64,000 bases of DNA from Cinclus cinclus (taxonomy: Eukaryota > Chordata > Aves > Passeriformes > Cinclidae). The position numbers and the translations under genes are program-made. Shown here in pieces: positions 12,885-25,439 of the stretch (position 1 is its first letter; the number at the start of each line of letters is the position of its first letter). The notes below the pieces were generated by a model, which saw nothing but the letters and a program-made list of their open reading frames with translations, ran no database searches and had not been told where the DNA came from. The stretch covers positions 27,436,142-27,500,141 of the forward strand of contig NC_085049.1 in assembly GCF_963662255.1 (NCBI RefSeq), written 5' to 3'.

Positions 12885-15242
12885 CACAAGAGCAGCATTT
12901 GGCTATGGGTGGAGAAGGGTTTGGGATCTGACTGCCCCATTAAGATGTTGTTGTATGAACATACCCAAGATCGGATTGGCATAGATGGAAAAAGGGAAGT
13001 AACTTTGAGGACAGTGCTGAAATCTAACAGCTGGAATCCTTGCTGTTTATTCTCAAGCATGACATCACAGCTCCATTTGTCCCTAACTCACTTGTACAGT
13101 ACAAAACAAGTCACACCTTCCTGTAGGACATGGGTGACATCTGCCTCAACCTGGAGACCACCAGAAACTCTCAGTACTGAGGGAAGGCCATGACAGACCT
13201 GTTAGACCTCAACTAGACCACACTTTCCTCATGCTGCTTCATGTCACACCACTCCAATCCCCCAGCTGTGCCGGCATGGCTGAGAGACGATATCTGCTAA
13301 CAGATTTTGGGAAACAACCCCACTTGGGAGTGATGGGGTAAATCTCTCTCCATACATTTCAGAAGACATGCCAAACCATAAATATTCTGAATGCTGAGGA
13401 GAGGTAAAATAAAACACCACCCCTGTTCCCCCAAAGGATCATCACTGAAATAAGATAGAATATAATGCTTTGTGTCCTTTTGTATCCACAGGCCCTGTTT
13501 GTAATTACTTGCACATCTGACAGAAGACTTTTCAAGTTCAGCTTCATAACCTCACTTGGAAAAAGCAGAAGCCATTGCCCAGACACTCTCATCCAAATTT
13601 CTGCTGCTGAAAATCCTTTATTTCACACAGACTTTGTATTCCTCCTCTTAAAGGCTTCATCAAGACACCTTTCACTGCAGGCAGTCTCCCTTCCCTGTTC
13701 TCTCAGTGATGACACACACCTGATCAACACCAATATCCAGCTACTGCTGGATGTGTGAACCATCATGGTAACTGACATCACATCTGACCTCCAAAACAGA
13801 GTGTGGCATAGAGATCCTCTGAGTAACACCGACCCAGCTATGACAGCTTTGAGACACTGGTGTTACATTTATCCTACACCACACCTGAATACCACCATTC
13901 TCATCCAGGACAAATGCAAGGTCCGTACATGACCTGATACCATCTGTCTCTACACAGCCCATGTGCTCTTGAGCCACACTGCCTCTGCTCCAGCTGGCAC
14001 ACAGCACCTGGGTGTGCCAGCACCTCCTTGTAGGGACACGTGTCTATAGACTCCTTGGGTTCACACAGAGGGAAAAAAAGTGACTACAACTGGAGCTGTG
14101 AGAAGGCAAGACTAGCCCTCAAAGAGGCAACTTTGTAAGTAGTCTTGGCACCTGACTACCTTCACCTGAGGTACCAGACCATTTCTCAGCATCAGTGAAT
14201 GAAGACTCAGCACCCATACAAGTATCACACAGTGCTACTCCCTTTCAGGCTGCAACAACCCTACAGCTCAGGGCTGTCCCCCACACAAGCTTCTTGGAGA
14301 AGGGAAGCCAAGGCACTCCAGTTTCCCAGCTCCATGGTCCTTACAGGCCTGTGAGCCACACGGTCTGCTGGTCAAACACAACTTCCTTGACTCTCTGTCC
14401 CCTCCCACTAGGCAGAAAACAGAGCTGTCCTGAGCAAAGCAAAACACTGCGAGTTGTGCAATGCTGTGGGGAAAAGTTCCTTCCTTGGGTAATCAGTTTG
14501 CAGCCCCAAGCACGAGATTTACTACTTGCTTCATGTCAACACATGCAAATATAGATCTTATTTGTCCAAGATACCAAGTCCTTTTAAAGCTAAGGCCTGG
14601 TTTGACCTTAAAGTCATCTATTTTTTAATAGCATTTACTATTGAAACAATCTGTTCCTCAGAGCTTCCCAATCTCAGCTGGCTTTCTAGAAGATCTTCTG
14701 GCACAGGACACTTTCACAATGTAGAGATAACCACGAAAGATTTTGTTTTCCCTCTTTCCTGATCCTACCCTTTCTAGAGTCAAAACTGGCATTCTTCCTT
14801 GGCTAGAAAAGTCTGCAACCAGTTTCTTCTTTAAAATTAGTCTTCCGGTTATTGTGAGAACATCACAGTAACTTTGCAGTGGAGAAGCAAAAGGTCAGTA
14901 GTAGGATGACCCGCAGAATTCAAGACAATGAAGCACATGCCTTTAAGAAAGGGAGTGCTTTTAGAGTGCTAGATAGCCTTGGTTAACTATTTAGCACTAT
15001 TTGCCTTCAACCAGCCGGTATTTTGAGTAAGCTTTTGATAGGCTTTCACCCTTATTTGTTAAGCTTTCTTTGGTGTTCTACCTTGTCCTTTCACTTAAAG
15101 TCAAAATAAGACACCTTAAGTTCAAAACAAACACCCTTAATGCTACCCTACTGCCCTCCAAAGCCGGCAGGAAAGCACAGCCTCAACATTCCAAAGTGCA
15201 AAACAAACGAAGGGATTTTCTCTTCAAAATAATAGCAGTAAT

Positions 15243-15312
15243 TAAAAAACAACAACAAAAAAAAAAAAAAAAAACAAAAAAACCCAAAAAATAAAAACAA
15301 AACAACCAAACA
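15243..15312. repeat. A-rich low-complexity tract
   Basis: Runs of A broken only by C (AAC, ACCC). On the SLC37A3 sense strand it reads as T/G. Confidence 0.95.
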
Positions 15313-15745
15313 TGGATAACCCCATTAAAACCCGAACCAACAAACGCCCACGCTGCTATGCCATTTTTCCCAACGGACAGGAGAACAGTGGCACAACCCC
15401 AGGCCCGCCCAGGGCTCTCCACAGCCAGCCCCCGCAGACCGTCTGTCACCGAGGATGCCCAGCCGGGTGCTGCTGTCCAGGAGCAAGAACAAGGGGCTGC
15501 CTCGAGCACCCCAATGCTCCGAGAACGATCCGGCCCGGCAGAGGAGGAGGACGCGGCTCCCTCCCGGCACTGGGGCCACGTCCTCGGCGGGGCGGGGAGC
15601 GGAGCGGAGGGGGCAGGGCAGGGCAGGGTCCGGGTCCGGCTCCGCCACCGCCCCGGCCGCGGCCGCGGCCCCGTCCCCGCGCCTCAGCGTGAGGCCCCCG
15701 CCTCAGCCGCCGCCCGCGCCCCGGGGAGCGCCCGGCCCCGCGTAC

Positions 15746-15832
15746 CGTGCAGCGCCCAGCGCGGCCGGAGGAAGCCGGGGGGCGGGGGCGGCTCTTCCGG
15801 GCGGCCCCGCGGAGCGGCGGGAGCTGTAGTCC
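15746..15832 (-). other. SLC37A3: putative SLC37A3 5' non-coding exon 1
   Basis: The minus strand has a candidate donor CACG|GTACGC at 15746/15745, inside the CpG island and just downstream of the minus-oriented ZNF143-type site. An untranslated first exon fits the ATG-bearing second exon at 12.4 kb. The donor is weak and the transcription start is unmapped, so both edges are estimates. Confidence 0.4.
15819..15832 (-). promoter_or_regulatory. ZNF143/SBS-type site, minus orientation
   Basis: GGACTACAGCTCCC on the minus strand matches the core of the vertebrate ZNF143 (Staf) ACTACA-N2-TCCC promoter motif. It is the mirror copy of the site at 15927-15940. Confidence 0.65.
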
Positions 15833-15926
15833 GGCTTGGCCGCCGCCGGAGCCCTGCCCGCCCCCTGTGCGGGTCGCTGCCGGGCCCAGCCCGGGGCGGG
15901 GCGGCGGAAAAGGGAGGGAAGGGGTC

Positions 15927-15940
15927 GGACTACAGCTCCC
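15927..15940 (+). promoter_or_regulatory. ZNF143/SBS-type site, plus orientation
   Basis: GGACTACAGCTCCC on the plus strand, identical over 14 bp to the inverted site 94 bp to the left and followed by GGCGGCC. It lies 144 bp upstream of the RAB19 ATG. Confidence 0.65.
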
Positions 15941-16083
15941 GGCGGCCCCGCGGCTCCGAGCGGCGCTACCTGTCCCGGCAGGGCAGCGCCGGCCGGTGAG
16001 CGCCTGGCACGGGGCTCGTTCCTCGGGCCTGCGGCTCCTCCTCCTCCTCCCCCCGCTCGCCGCGGGTCCGCCCGGCAGTCGTG

Positions 16084-16278
16084 ATGCCGTTCCCCGGCTC
16101 CGGCGCGGACGATGCCTTCGACTATCTCTTCAAGATCATCCTGATCGGCGACTCCAACGTGGGGAAGACGTGCGTGGTGCACCGCTTCAAGACGGGGCAG
16201 TACAACGAGAAGCAGCAGAACACCATCGGCGTGGACTTCACCGTGCGCTCGATGGACATCGACGGCAAGAAAGTGAAG
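16084..16278 (+). CDS. RAB19: RAB19 coding exon 1 (residues 1-65)
   Basis: It starts [17 protein letters not shown], carries the P-loop and switch I, and ends VKVK? as GTG AAG with donor AAG|GTCGGT at 16279. The donor is somewhat unusual at +3 to +6 but lies exactly where the RAB reading frame breaks. Confidence 0.95.
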
Positions 16279-19200
16279 GTCGGTGTCGGGAGCGAGCCCG
16301 AGCCTTGTGGCGAGCAGCGCCTTGGCCGTGCCGTCCTCACCCTGCCCGTGCAGGTGCCGGGACGCTCAGCTCCTCCTGCTTGGCCCTGCTGAGGGCAGCT
16401 GGCAAAAGCTGACTGCCTTTCTAAGCACGGCTGTTTCCCAGTGGAGTTTTCTCTCAGGAAGATGCCCTGGGGGAAGCAATCACCCTAACTTGGGTGCGTA
16501 CTTGATCTCGTGACTTCTCTGCATCTACCTGGGGAGAGGGCTTGTGCTTTGCCTGCAGGGAGTTCTTGGGAAGACGGCTGTAGTTTGGAGAGGATGTCTC
16601 TTCCCTCCAGAGGTGTGAGGGTTTGAGCTGGGACACCAAGGAGAGAAAACCCTTAAAGTTTGCAAAGGCTCCACTTTGATGTGTACTTAATTTGAGGGAA
16701 GAAGACTTCCAAGATAAACACCAGAAGAAATTGTCGACTAGAACTTCTCTCTGTGTGCAGATGAAAGTTAGGATGCCTGGCCTTTATATATAGATTTGCT
16801 CTGCCCGGTCCTGTATTAGTGTTCTTTGCTCTTTATTTGCTATCCAAAGGCAATAATGTTCTATATCTTTTACTACAGTTGTTGAAAATGGGTTTCTTGG
16901 CCGCTTTGCAAAGCTGGGTTTGCCCTTGGAGCTTTCTCTTTGGCCTGTGAAGACTGATTCCACAGGCTTGTAAATGGCTTTTCAAATCTAGAGAGGGCAA
17001 AGCCACTCTGGGGTAGTGGAGTGAGCCGGGACAGGTCTGGCTGCCTTCTAGACATAGGGCTTCAAATCCTGAGGGCAAGCATGTAGGAAAGTTGTATTCA
17101 ATGCTCTTTATAACTTCTGTCCTTTCTCTTACAGATCCAAGTGTGGGATACAGCCGGTCAAGAGCGCTTCCGGACAATAACCCAGTCTTATTACAGGAGT
17201 GCCCACGGGGCCATCCTTGCCTATGACCTTACTAGGAGGTCCACATTTGAATCCATTCCTCATTGGGTTCATGAAATTGAAAAGTATGGTGCTGCAAACT
17301 TGGTCATGATGTTAATTGGTAGGATTTTAGTTTTAAATATTATGTTATGTGGATTTTTAATATAAATATAAAATCCCCCTCTTTTCCTACCACTACTTGA
17401 AGTATCTACACACTATGCATTAAGGAAGGATTCAGTTCTAATTAAAATAGATCACAAAGTGTGTCAGTTCAGCCTAAGCTTAAAAAAAATGAGCAAAGTC
17501 ATAGCCTGGTCTTGACAGGACTGAACCCATTGCAGACAGTGAAACCTTTTTTCAGTTGTTCCTTTCTTGTTGGAATAACACAACGTTAAGCTTTGCTGCC
17601 AGGCTGGAGGCAGGGACCACCTCGTTGAGGTTAGAATTGCAGTAAGCCTGACCCTGTACTCCTGATGCACAGGAATGTAGCAGCTCAATAATTCAAGACA
17701 GAAGGGGAATGCACAGACTCCTGGTTCTCATCTTTCCTCTCTGTTCTCTTGATATGCATGCGCATTGCTCTGTAATGGGATTCCGAGCAGGTAAGACAAT
17801 AGATGGGGAGATGGCTTTTTCAGGGCGTGGAGTATTCTGCTTGCATTCCACTAGCACTCTGGAACCTGCCTCGTTGAGAAAAGCAATGGCTGGGAATTGC
17901 CGGGAATGGAGCTGGTAGGAAGCCGCGGTTCCTTTCCCTTGGTTTTCATGGTTATTGCTCTTCCTTCCCCCAAGGAAGAAGCTGCAAATGAGCGCAGTGG
18001 TGTGGTAAAATAGCAGAGCCTTTATAGCCCTTATTTCCTTTGCTGTGGCCGAGCCTGTTGCAGTGTGCTGAGAGCAGCTCAGCAGCCAAGGCTGGGGCAG
18101 TGCTGAGCCCCAGGCAGGGCCCCTGAGCTGCTACCTCTGCTCCCAGCACCCTCCGTGCTTGTGCTGCACGTAAGGTTTCTGCTGTCCTTCATCTGGAAGA
18201 AGCACAAGATGAATTCTGACCTGCATCCAGTGCAGTGCTTGGAATCAGGGGCAGGGGGACGTGTAAATCACTGCACTTTGGCCAAGTTCTTCTAACTTCT
18301 GCCATGAATCTAAAGAAAGAGACTTATCTCTGTGTGGTGGGGGATGGTGGTGGTTGTTGGTTTTTTTTAAAGAGAGATAAGTTCTGAAATTAGTAAAAAT
18401 AAAGTTTTGTCAAGGATCCAGCTTGGTGCTTTCTTCCAAAGCTGGTGCTGTTTGCTTTACTTACATTGGCAGAAGTCGTTGTACATTTAATTACTCTTAG
18501 TCATGTTAATACACCTTTCTAGCAGGAGGTTAAGGTTAAGAAACCTAACTTTCCTATCTGGAACTGAAGCAGGGAAAGTTGGTTAGGTTCCTTTTAAGAA
18601 GGCAAATAACCCTCAAGCTGGGGTTTTTTTGCTGTTTTTTGGTTGGTTGTGTTTTTTATTTTTTTTTTTTTTTATTTTGTGATGTAGGTTGGTTGGGTTT
18701 TGTTTTTTGTTTCTTTTAGAAATACCATAAGGGACTTTATGGGAGGGTAGTTAGTGTATATATATCCAAGATATGACTTTGATGAAGGTTTGTCTTGAAA
18801 CTACAAATGTAGACTTCAGCCAGTTACTAGAACTGATAAATCCACATGTGCTGCAGCTGCCTAAATATACAAAGGCATTTTATCTGAGGTGTTTCATGAT
18901 AGATTTTGACTAAAGTGCTGCAAGTAAAAGTTTAATCTATACATGCAGAAACAGCTTAAGTATGTATTTTAGGCATTAAGGTAACTGATCTGAATTCTTG
19001 TCTTTCTTTTTACATTGCCCTAAAAGATTTCTTTTAAAAAATATTCAGCTTAAATGCTACTTAACATTTAAAACCACTAGAGAACAGGACCAAGTTGCTT
19101 CCAAATAATCCTTTACTCCTACTACCTATACTAAGTAATTAGATGAACACAGGTTTTTAGTTTTTTCTTGGCTTTCATCTAATTTCCTGCAGTTTTAAAC

Positions 19201-19603
19201 CATGGTCCATATTTGTGGCTCACATCTTGTTCTATCCAGTAACTCTTACTCCTAACATAAACTGAATTAATGCATTGCATTTAAAAATAAATTTTTGAAA
19301 GACTTAAGTGATTGAAATATCTCTGACTTCTTCTAAGGGAACAAATCAGACTCGCTGGACAAGCGCCAAGTGCTGTTTGAAGATGCCTGCACCCTGGCAG
19401 AGAAGCATGGGCTCTTAGCTGTGCTGGAAACATCAGCAAAAGAAGCTCAAAACATAGAAGAGGTGTTCACATTAATGGCTAAGGAGCTGATAGCCCGAAA
19501 TACCTTACAGCTTCATGGGGAGAACCCTCCAAACAGCTTCAGTCTTGACTCCAGGCCAGTGATTGCCAGTCCAACTGTGGAGAAGACCCAGTGCTCCTGT
19601 TGA
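16084..19603 (+). CDS. RAB19: RAB19, small GTPase
   Basis: Three coding exons (16084-16278, 17135-17318, 19338-19603) join to 645 bp, giving 214 aa plus TGA. This is a Rab-family GTPase of the secretory/endocytic system; in mammals RAB19 has been linked to ciliogenesis and the HOPS complex. Visible motifs are P-loop GDSNVGKT (22-29), switch I with Thr47 (NTIGVDF), switch [11 protein letters not shown] (69-77) with catalytic-type Gln74, base-recognition NKSD (128-131) and SAK within LETSAKE. The C-terminal CSC (212-214) is a CxC signal for double geranylgeranylation and membrane anchoring. The family RAB19, rather than RAB43, is supported by the sequence [11 protein letters not shown] and by its place between SLC37A3 and MKRN1. 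The preceding in-frame GTG at 16081 is not needed; ATG at 16084 has G at -3. Confidence 0.96.
17135..17318 (+). CDS. RAB19: RAB19 coding exon 2 (residues 66-127)
   Basis: Acceptor CTTACAG and donor ATTG|GTAGGA. It encodes [20 protein letters not shown], switch II, and the [11 protein letters not shown] helix, then splits the Gly codon before NKSD. Confidence 0.97.
17319..19337. other. RAB19 intron 2
   Basis: About 2 kb with no second gene visible. It includes a T/G-rich low-complexity tract at 18617-18718. Confidence 0.7.
18617..18718. repeat. T/G-rich low-complexity tract
   Basis: Long T runs interspersed with GGTTGG, within a RAB19 intron on its sense strand. Confidence 0.9.
19338..19603 (+). 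CDS. RAB19: RAB19 coding exon 3 (residues 127-214, stop)
   Basis: Acceptor TCTAAG. It encodes [20 protein letters not shown], the LETSAKE motif, a variable tail and the terminal CSC before TGA at 19601-19603. Ser replaces the Cys usual in NKCD of mammalian RAB19. Confidence 0.97.
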
Positions 19604-20535
19604 AGAGAGACTTCAGGGAGAACTTGGAGGATGCCATTCTTCTGAGGCTCTTTGATTCAATTTTGTTCAGTTGATGAAAATGTTCTATGTGGTCTCAAGC
19701 CATCTCTCTTGCTATTTCTACCTTGCAGTTTGGCTTGTGAGTATTTTCAGAGATCATTGTTGCTGTTGGTAGCACAGGTTGCTTTGAACATAGCAATATG
19801 AACTTCTGAGATGAGAGGACTCAGGAAGATGCCAGCCCTTGCCTTAACCAAAGAGAATTATAAAAATTATTGCCTTTAATTATTTCCTTACATGTCTTTC
19901 TGGCTGTGTCAGAAGATAAATTTGCACCAGAGTTCTGCACTGACCCTTTTAAGCTGTGCTGCTGGTTTTTAAGTACAAGCACTTTCCTCTCTGCCAGTAG
20001 CTGTAAAAAGTCTGACACATACTTGGACAGCACTAACCCACTCCTGCCTGAACTTTAATTTAGGAGCTCTCCTGACATGAGGCAGGTAGCCACCCCTCCC
20101 AAGGAGCTGAATAACATTTGTGCAAGAGTACAGGATTTCACATCTGCCCTCAGTTCCTCACCAGACAAACCTGGAGACATCTCTGTGGTGGCACAGCAGG
20201 CAGAATATGATACACTTCTTCTTGGGGTGAGCAAAGTTTCCTTTCACTTCGCGTTGTAATAGTCAGGATTGTTTCCAGTAGTGATCTCTGTCTTGCTACA
20301 CAGACTTGCTGGGAGCAGCAAAGCTTCCAGTGAAAGGAACCTTTTTTCATTCCTCCCTGCTAACCTCCTCTTGCTTTTGATGTGCTGATTTTAACCAAAA
20401 GCCTTCTGTAGCTTGTGTGATGGGCCAATGGCAGCTTGAGAATATCCCTATTGATTTTCAAAGGAATGTGAGGATGGATGCAAGCTCCTGTAAAACTCAG
20501 CAGGGGGTGAGATGGTTTAAATTAGGTAAAAAAAA

Positions 20536-20541
20536 AATAAA
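20536..20541 (+). terminator. RAB19: candidate RAB19 poly(A) signal
   Basis: This is the first plus-strand AATAAA after the RAB19 stop, about 0.93 kb into the presumed 3' UTR. It sits in an A-run, so it may be fortuitous; another AATAAA is at 21078-21083. Confidence 0.35.
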
Positions 20542-23500
20542 AATTTAAATTGTGTTAGAGCAGTGAGGCAATGGTATGGGGTGCACCAGAGAGCTGCCCT
20601 AGGTGAGTATATCTGCTGTTGCTGTGGAGACTGAACATGGTGGTAGCAATGGAAGGTTTTGGCTTGCTCCTGCCAATTGCAAGTTCTGCTACTTGGGGCT
20701 CATTTTTCTGTATACCTGAACTGAATGAAGGGTTTCTGCTGGGTTTTTTTTTGGTGAGGGTTTTGAGGTTTCTGTTTTCTTTTTTCTGTTGTTTGCCATT
20801 TTTTTCCCAGTAGATGGAAAGAGGGAAGGAGGAAGAAGAACTTGACTGCAGTCCACATGTACCAAAGTGTATCACTTAGTTACTGTTAAGCTATGAACTG
20901 CAACTAAAACTCTGTCATGATAAAACACAGTTTGTGTTACATGCAAGCAGCCTTGGGAAGGCTGGGGTGTTGCCAGCTTACCCAGTGGCTGGCTGCCCCT
21001 GTTTCCTAAGTCCTTGAAAAACAGGGAAAAACATGTAGCAAGTATTGCTGGAAAATCTTATCTTTGAAGCATAAAAAAATAAAGGAGAATGAATCACTGA
21101 ATAATAGTCTTGGAAATATTTCTGATATCCTTAATGCTTTCTCTGGCCAGGTTCTTTGCTATTACATGCAAAGAGCAGGTGTTAATTCAGCTCTGTGTAA
21201 GATGAGGGAGGAATCTTCCATTCTCCCCTCTTGCTGCAGCTCGCTGTGGAGAAAGCTTCATCTTCAGGCATCATCCTCCTCATGTTTACTTTTTGAATCA
21301 TTATTCCTTCTTCATTTTCACTAGCCTAGTAGTTGCATTTCAGCAACAGTAAATACCATATCCTTTCAAAGTGGCAAGCCAGCTTCCAAACAAGTGGTTT
21401 CTATAGCTCTTGTCACTACACAAGCAGTCAAATGTAAGCTTGATCTTTCTATTCCTGGTAGTAGTTTGTAATCCATAATTTTTACTTTTGTTTTGGTAGT
21501 ATCTTCCAGAAGATTGCAATAGAAAAAGTATTGCTTTCATCTCCAGTTACAATCTTTCATTGGTCAAGAATTAGAGGAAGTTAACACAGAATGTTAACTT
21601 TGCATGGTTCATTTGGTTTACCATCTTAATTAGCCACTACTGTATGAAGTTATTTTTCTTACCCTCAGTATGGAGACCTCTGCAGACTGATGTGATCCTG
21701 AGTGCCCAGCACTGCCAGGTTATAGGGCTCTCACTGTTCTCTTCCTGTATGTGTGGAGCTACTGGCAGAGCAAGACCTTGGCAGAAAGCTGTACAACACA
21801 GGATCAGGGAGAACAGGCTTGTGACTGTTACTTTAACAGGTGCAACAGGCTTCCTACTCCAAGAAACTCAGTCTTAGACACCTACCCATTGTACAGCTAA
21901 AGCAGGAGCGTGACCTCTTTTGGTTGGCTCTGTTTGGCATTTTCCATGAGGCCTTTGGGCAGTTACACTGAATGGTTTGCATAGACTGTTTTTCCAGCTG
22001 TCCTGGCATGAGTGAAGAGCAGCACTTGGTGACAAGATTCTTGGAAGTGTATTGGTAACACGGTTACTCCTGAGGTAATACACGAAGCTATGAACTTTTA
22101 ACAAATCCCCTTCGTACAGCCTGTTATTGTAGACTGTGAGAACCACTAGATTAAAATATACGCTCAGCATGATCTCTGTGGTTGTGCCTGTCCCCATCAG
22201 AGAGCAGATGGAAACACCCAGCTATGACAAGGCAAAGTAGCATTAACTGCTATGGAGCTTCCTGTTAATGGTTTGTTCCCCAGCATCATATGCAAATTCC
22301 AAGTGCTTCTTGACAGTATCATTAATGCATTTGTACAAAGGGTTATAAGGTTGTTTACAATGCTGTTTTAAAAACTACTACTGCCCCATGGGTTTCAGTT
22401 TCAAGAGCTGCACATTCAACTCATGTGTTCTTACCTACTGGGAAGAAGTATTTGAATCTTTGCTGTGGCACATTATTTGCCCTAGTGTCACAGCCAGACC
22501 AGATGAGAAGCATTACCTATTGGTGAAACAGGGTAATAAAAATAATTACAAATATTTTTAAGTTGATTTAAGAAGCTGACTAGTTAAAAGCCAACACAAC
22601 AGTAGCCTAGTGATGTGGAAGGCACACAGCACTGCCTATGTAGGCCAGCTTTGCTTTATATGCAGGAAACAGGCTCTCAGTTACAAAAGCTGAGGTTCTT
22701 ACCTAATCATTTCAGTTAATGTTTAAGTATAGTTGGAAGGCAGACAATTTTCAGACACTGAACAGAGGTGGAGCACTCTATCCTAGAGCCTTCTCTCAGG
22801 AAGAAGAGGCATGCCTGTAGTTTTGGACAAGGAACTGGAAGTGAAGCTTCCCCCAGCCAGGTGAGTGCTCCAACAGCAGTGCTGTTACAGGTGCCCCTTT
22901 TCCCCATGTGGGTGCCCACAGGCATTTTCCTGGCTCTCAGCTCCCAGAACCCACATTTGCCTGCTGGTGTGTGTGAGGGACCCAAACAGTCATTGCTCAG
23001 CAAACTGGCTCCTGAATTTTCAAGCACCACTCTTGAACAACTGTATTAAAAACTGGAACTACATGAACAGACAATCACACTCTTTTGAGAATAGTTCTAG
23101 ACAAGCCAAGAGCCCCTTTGTCCTAAGAGTACTTCACCTTGAAATAGGAATTCTGTTTCAGATGGGCAGGGCTTTCAAAAATCATTTAAAGCATTTTTTC
23201 TAATGCTGCTGTTGTAAATCCACCTTCACACAGCTGCCTGCACAGCTTCTGTCAATGCAATCCCATCAAGCTGTTGCAAGCAGGGGCTGACTGGCTTGAC
23301 AGTGAATGACAAACCTATAGAAAAACAGAGTTCAGCATATTTGCAATCCTGCATTTCCTTGCTACTGCTGTGTCCATGAACATCGCTGCTTTTAGTTTTC
23401 ACTCCTAAGTCCAATTTTGCTAACCTGAAGTGAGGCTCACCACTACAGTTTAATGCCTTTCTAACGCTAGCAATTAAACTGACTTTGTAGCTAATTGATC

Positions 23501-25433
23501 CCTGCAGCACAGTCCTGTATTGTATTTCAATCCTAAAGGATTACATGTGGATTCCCTCATTTTAAGTTGCTGCTGCAGCATTAACAATTTTATCCACACG
23601 AGTTTTGTTCCAAACAGGAGATACCCCACAGCTCATAGCCCCTTCGAATACTAATCTTCTCTGCACCTGCAGTAGCAGGAAAATTACTTTGTATTTCGTT
23701 AAATGAACCAGGTATTTCCTCAAAGATGACAATCCACCTTGGGACACAAAGGCCAGCTGTGCTACCGCCCTTTGAACTAAAGCAGCAGAAGTTGTAACAA
23801 TTGCTCTTACCTTGTATGATCACAGAGCAGGGAGAACAGGTAACACACTTTGTACTTTCTACAAGGGGGAAAAGTCTGTATCAAACTAAATGTATAAATT
23901 CTGGCCTAGGGAATTAAAGCACCTCAAGTGACAGGATCCATCTTTATCTAAGGATTTTTGATTTGAAATTGAGATTCTGCTGGTGGAAGTCTATGGGGGC
24001 TTTACATCTTCTCCATCTCGGCGCTACTCTCACTGGCCTCTTCAGTTTCTGTACTTTAAGTATTCTCTTGAAGATAATGTATCACAGCCTAAGTTGTCAC
24101 CCTCTATCCTCTTACATTTTAAGATTAACTCCACTGAATTTATTCCTGTTCTCACAGAGGAAAAACATAGCAGCCTACCAACATACTTATTTCAGAGGCC
24201 CCACTATTTCCAGCTGTCCCAGTGTGGGGTTGGTGGGGTGGGAATCACAGTGCTCCAGCCAGCTTAGAAACAAGCCTGGCACAGCAGGGTTCCGACGGGA
24301 AGTGGCACCCAGCAGCGCTGGATTGAGGACAAACACAGGCAGCTCCTGAACCTGCACAAAAAGGAACCACAGCACGGCTCAAAGCACGAGGAGCTACTTG
24401 TCAAACTGCACCTGAACACATCAGTGGCCATGCAGCTCCACCCACCAGCCTCCACCAAAGCAAATCACTCATCCGGGGATTCTCAGCCTCCTCTGCAACA
24501 TGTACAGGAGGAAGCTTTCGAAGCACCTCCTGTTGTGCCACACATGCACCGAGGCAGTGAGTAAAGCAGGTCACTCCTGACCTGGTAGGAAAGCAAGTTC
24601 ACATGTGTGCTCTGGCTTGTAAGTTCATTGTTCATTACCTTTACCCATCTTAACAGAACACAGTTTTGTTACAAATGCACATTTGAATGAAGCTTTCCAA
24701 CAGGATGTAACAACTTAGGCTCACCATGGAGGGCAGGGAGGCTTTAATTTTTTTCTGTTTTCTCCCTTTTATGAGTTTAAAGTGTCATTTTTTTCAAATT
24801 ATATTTCTTTCCTCCCTCTGCTACTTGGCCCCTGGGGAAAAAAAAAACAAAAAAAAAAGTAAATTGAACAAACCAAAAAAGGGCTTTATTCTGATCACTT
24901 AACATCCTTAAAATCATATCCCCCAGCATTTGAATATGTTTCTGGCAGTTTACTTTCAACTTGGTGTTATTTCTGCAGAAAAATGTTTCTATCTGAACAT
25001 AAACAGTCTGCAAGCATGTGCAGTCTCAGGAAGTGACCTGTAGCAGTGCTTGGACTTGCTGTCCAAACAGCATTACAATAGGAAACTATGGATAAGAGTA
25101 TATCCTGCAGCTGGCATTGTCCAGTGCAAATAAAAGGAGCACAATACTGTACAACTTCTGAGAAAGCAAGATGTGTCAGTTCTTACTAATGGCCCCAGAT
25201 ACTCCTTCAACACAGCAACTGTCTCAGCTGTCTGTTTGGAATGTGTCCCTTGCATTACAGGCTCTTTGCTGGAAAGGCTCTAAAAATGCTGGAATTCTGT
25301 ATTATTCTTAGTAAGTGACACAAATGCCTTTGTATTTACAGAAACACACACAAAAATAATCAAGTGAAAAAATAGAAGCTTCAAACTTAAAAAATAATAG
25401 ACTGACTTCTTGTTTAATTTTTTTTTTACTTTT

Positions 25434-25439
25434 TTTATT
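25434..25439 (-). terminator. MKRN1: candidate MKRN1 poly(A) signal
   Basis: AATAAA on the minus strand, about 1.4 kb beyond the MKRN1 stop. A second candidate lies at 24885-24890. Choosing between them needs transcript ends. Confidence 0.35.

Larger units (their letters stand above)
12434..15745. other. SLC37A3 intron 1 with small tandem duplication and A-rich tract
   Basis: This lies between the inferred non-coding exon 1 and the ATG exon. It holds a two-copy 25-bp tandem repeat (12836-12884) and an A/C-rich tract (15243-15312), and becomes GC-rich past 15.4 kb. I see no supported coding exon in it. Confidence 0.6.
15400..16400. promoter_or_regulatory. CpG island, bidirectional SLC37A3/RAB19 promoter
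   Basis: A GC-rich, CpG-dense block lies between the 5' ends of two diverging genes and contrasts sharply with the AT-moderate flanks. It covers the inferred SLC37A3 exon 1 and RAB19 coding exon 1. There is no clear TATA box, consistent with a housekeeping-type shared promoter. Confidence 0.85.

Noticed and set aside
15358..15999. 213-codon plus-strand open frame in the SLC37A3/RAB19 CpG island
   Set aside because: Low-complexity Arg/Gly/Pro/Ala product caused by composition. It overlaps promoter sites and has no family likeness.
16081..16083. GTG codon directly before the RAB19 ATG as start
   Set aside because: Non-AUG start is unnecessary; ATG at 16084 has G at -3 and gives the expected length.
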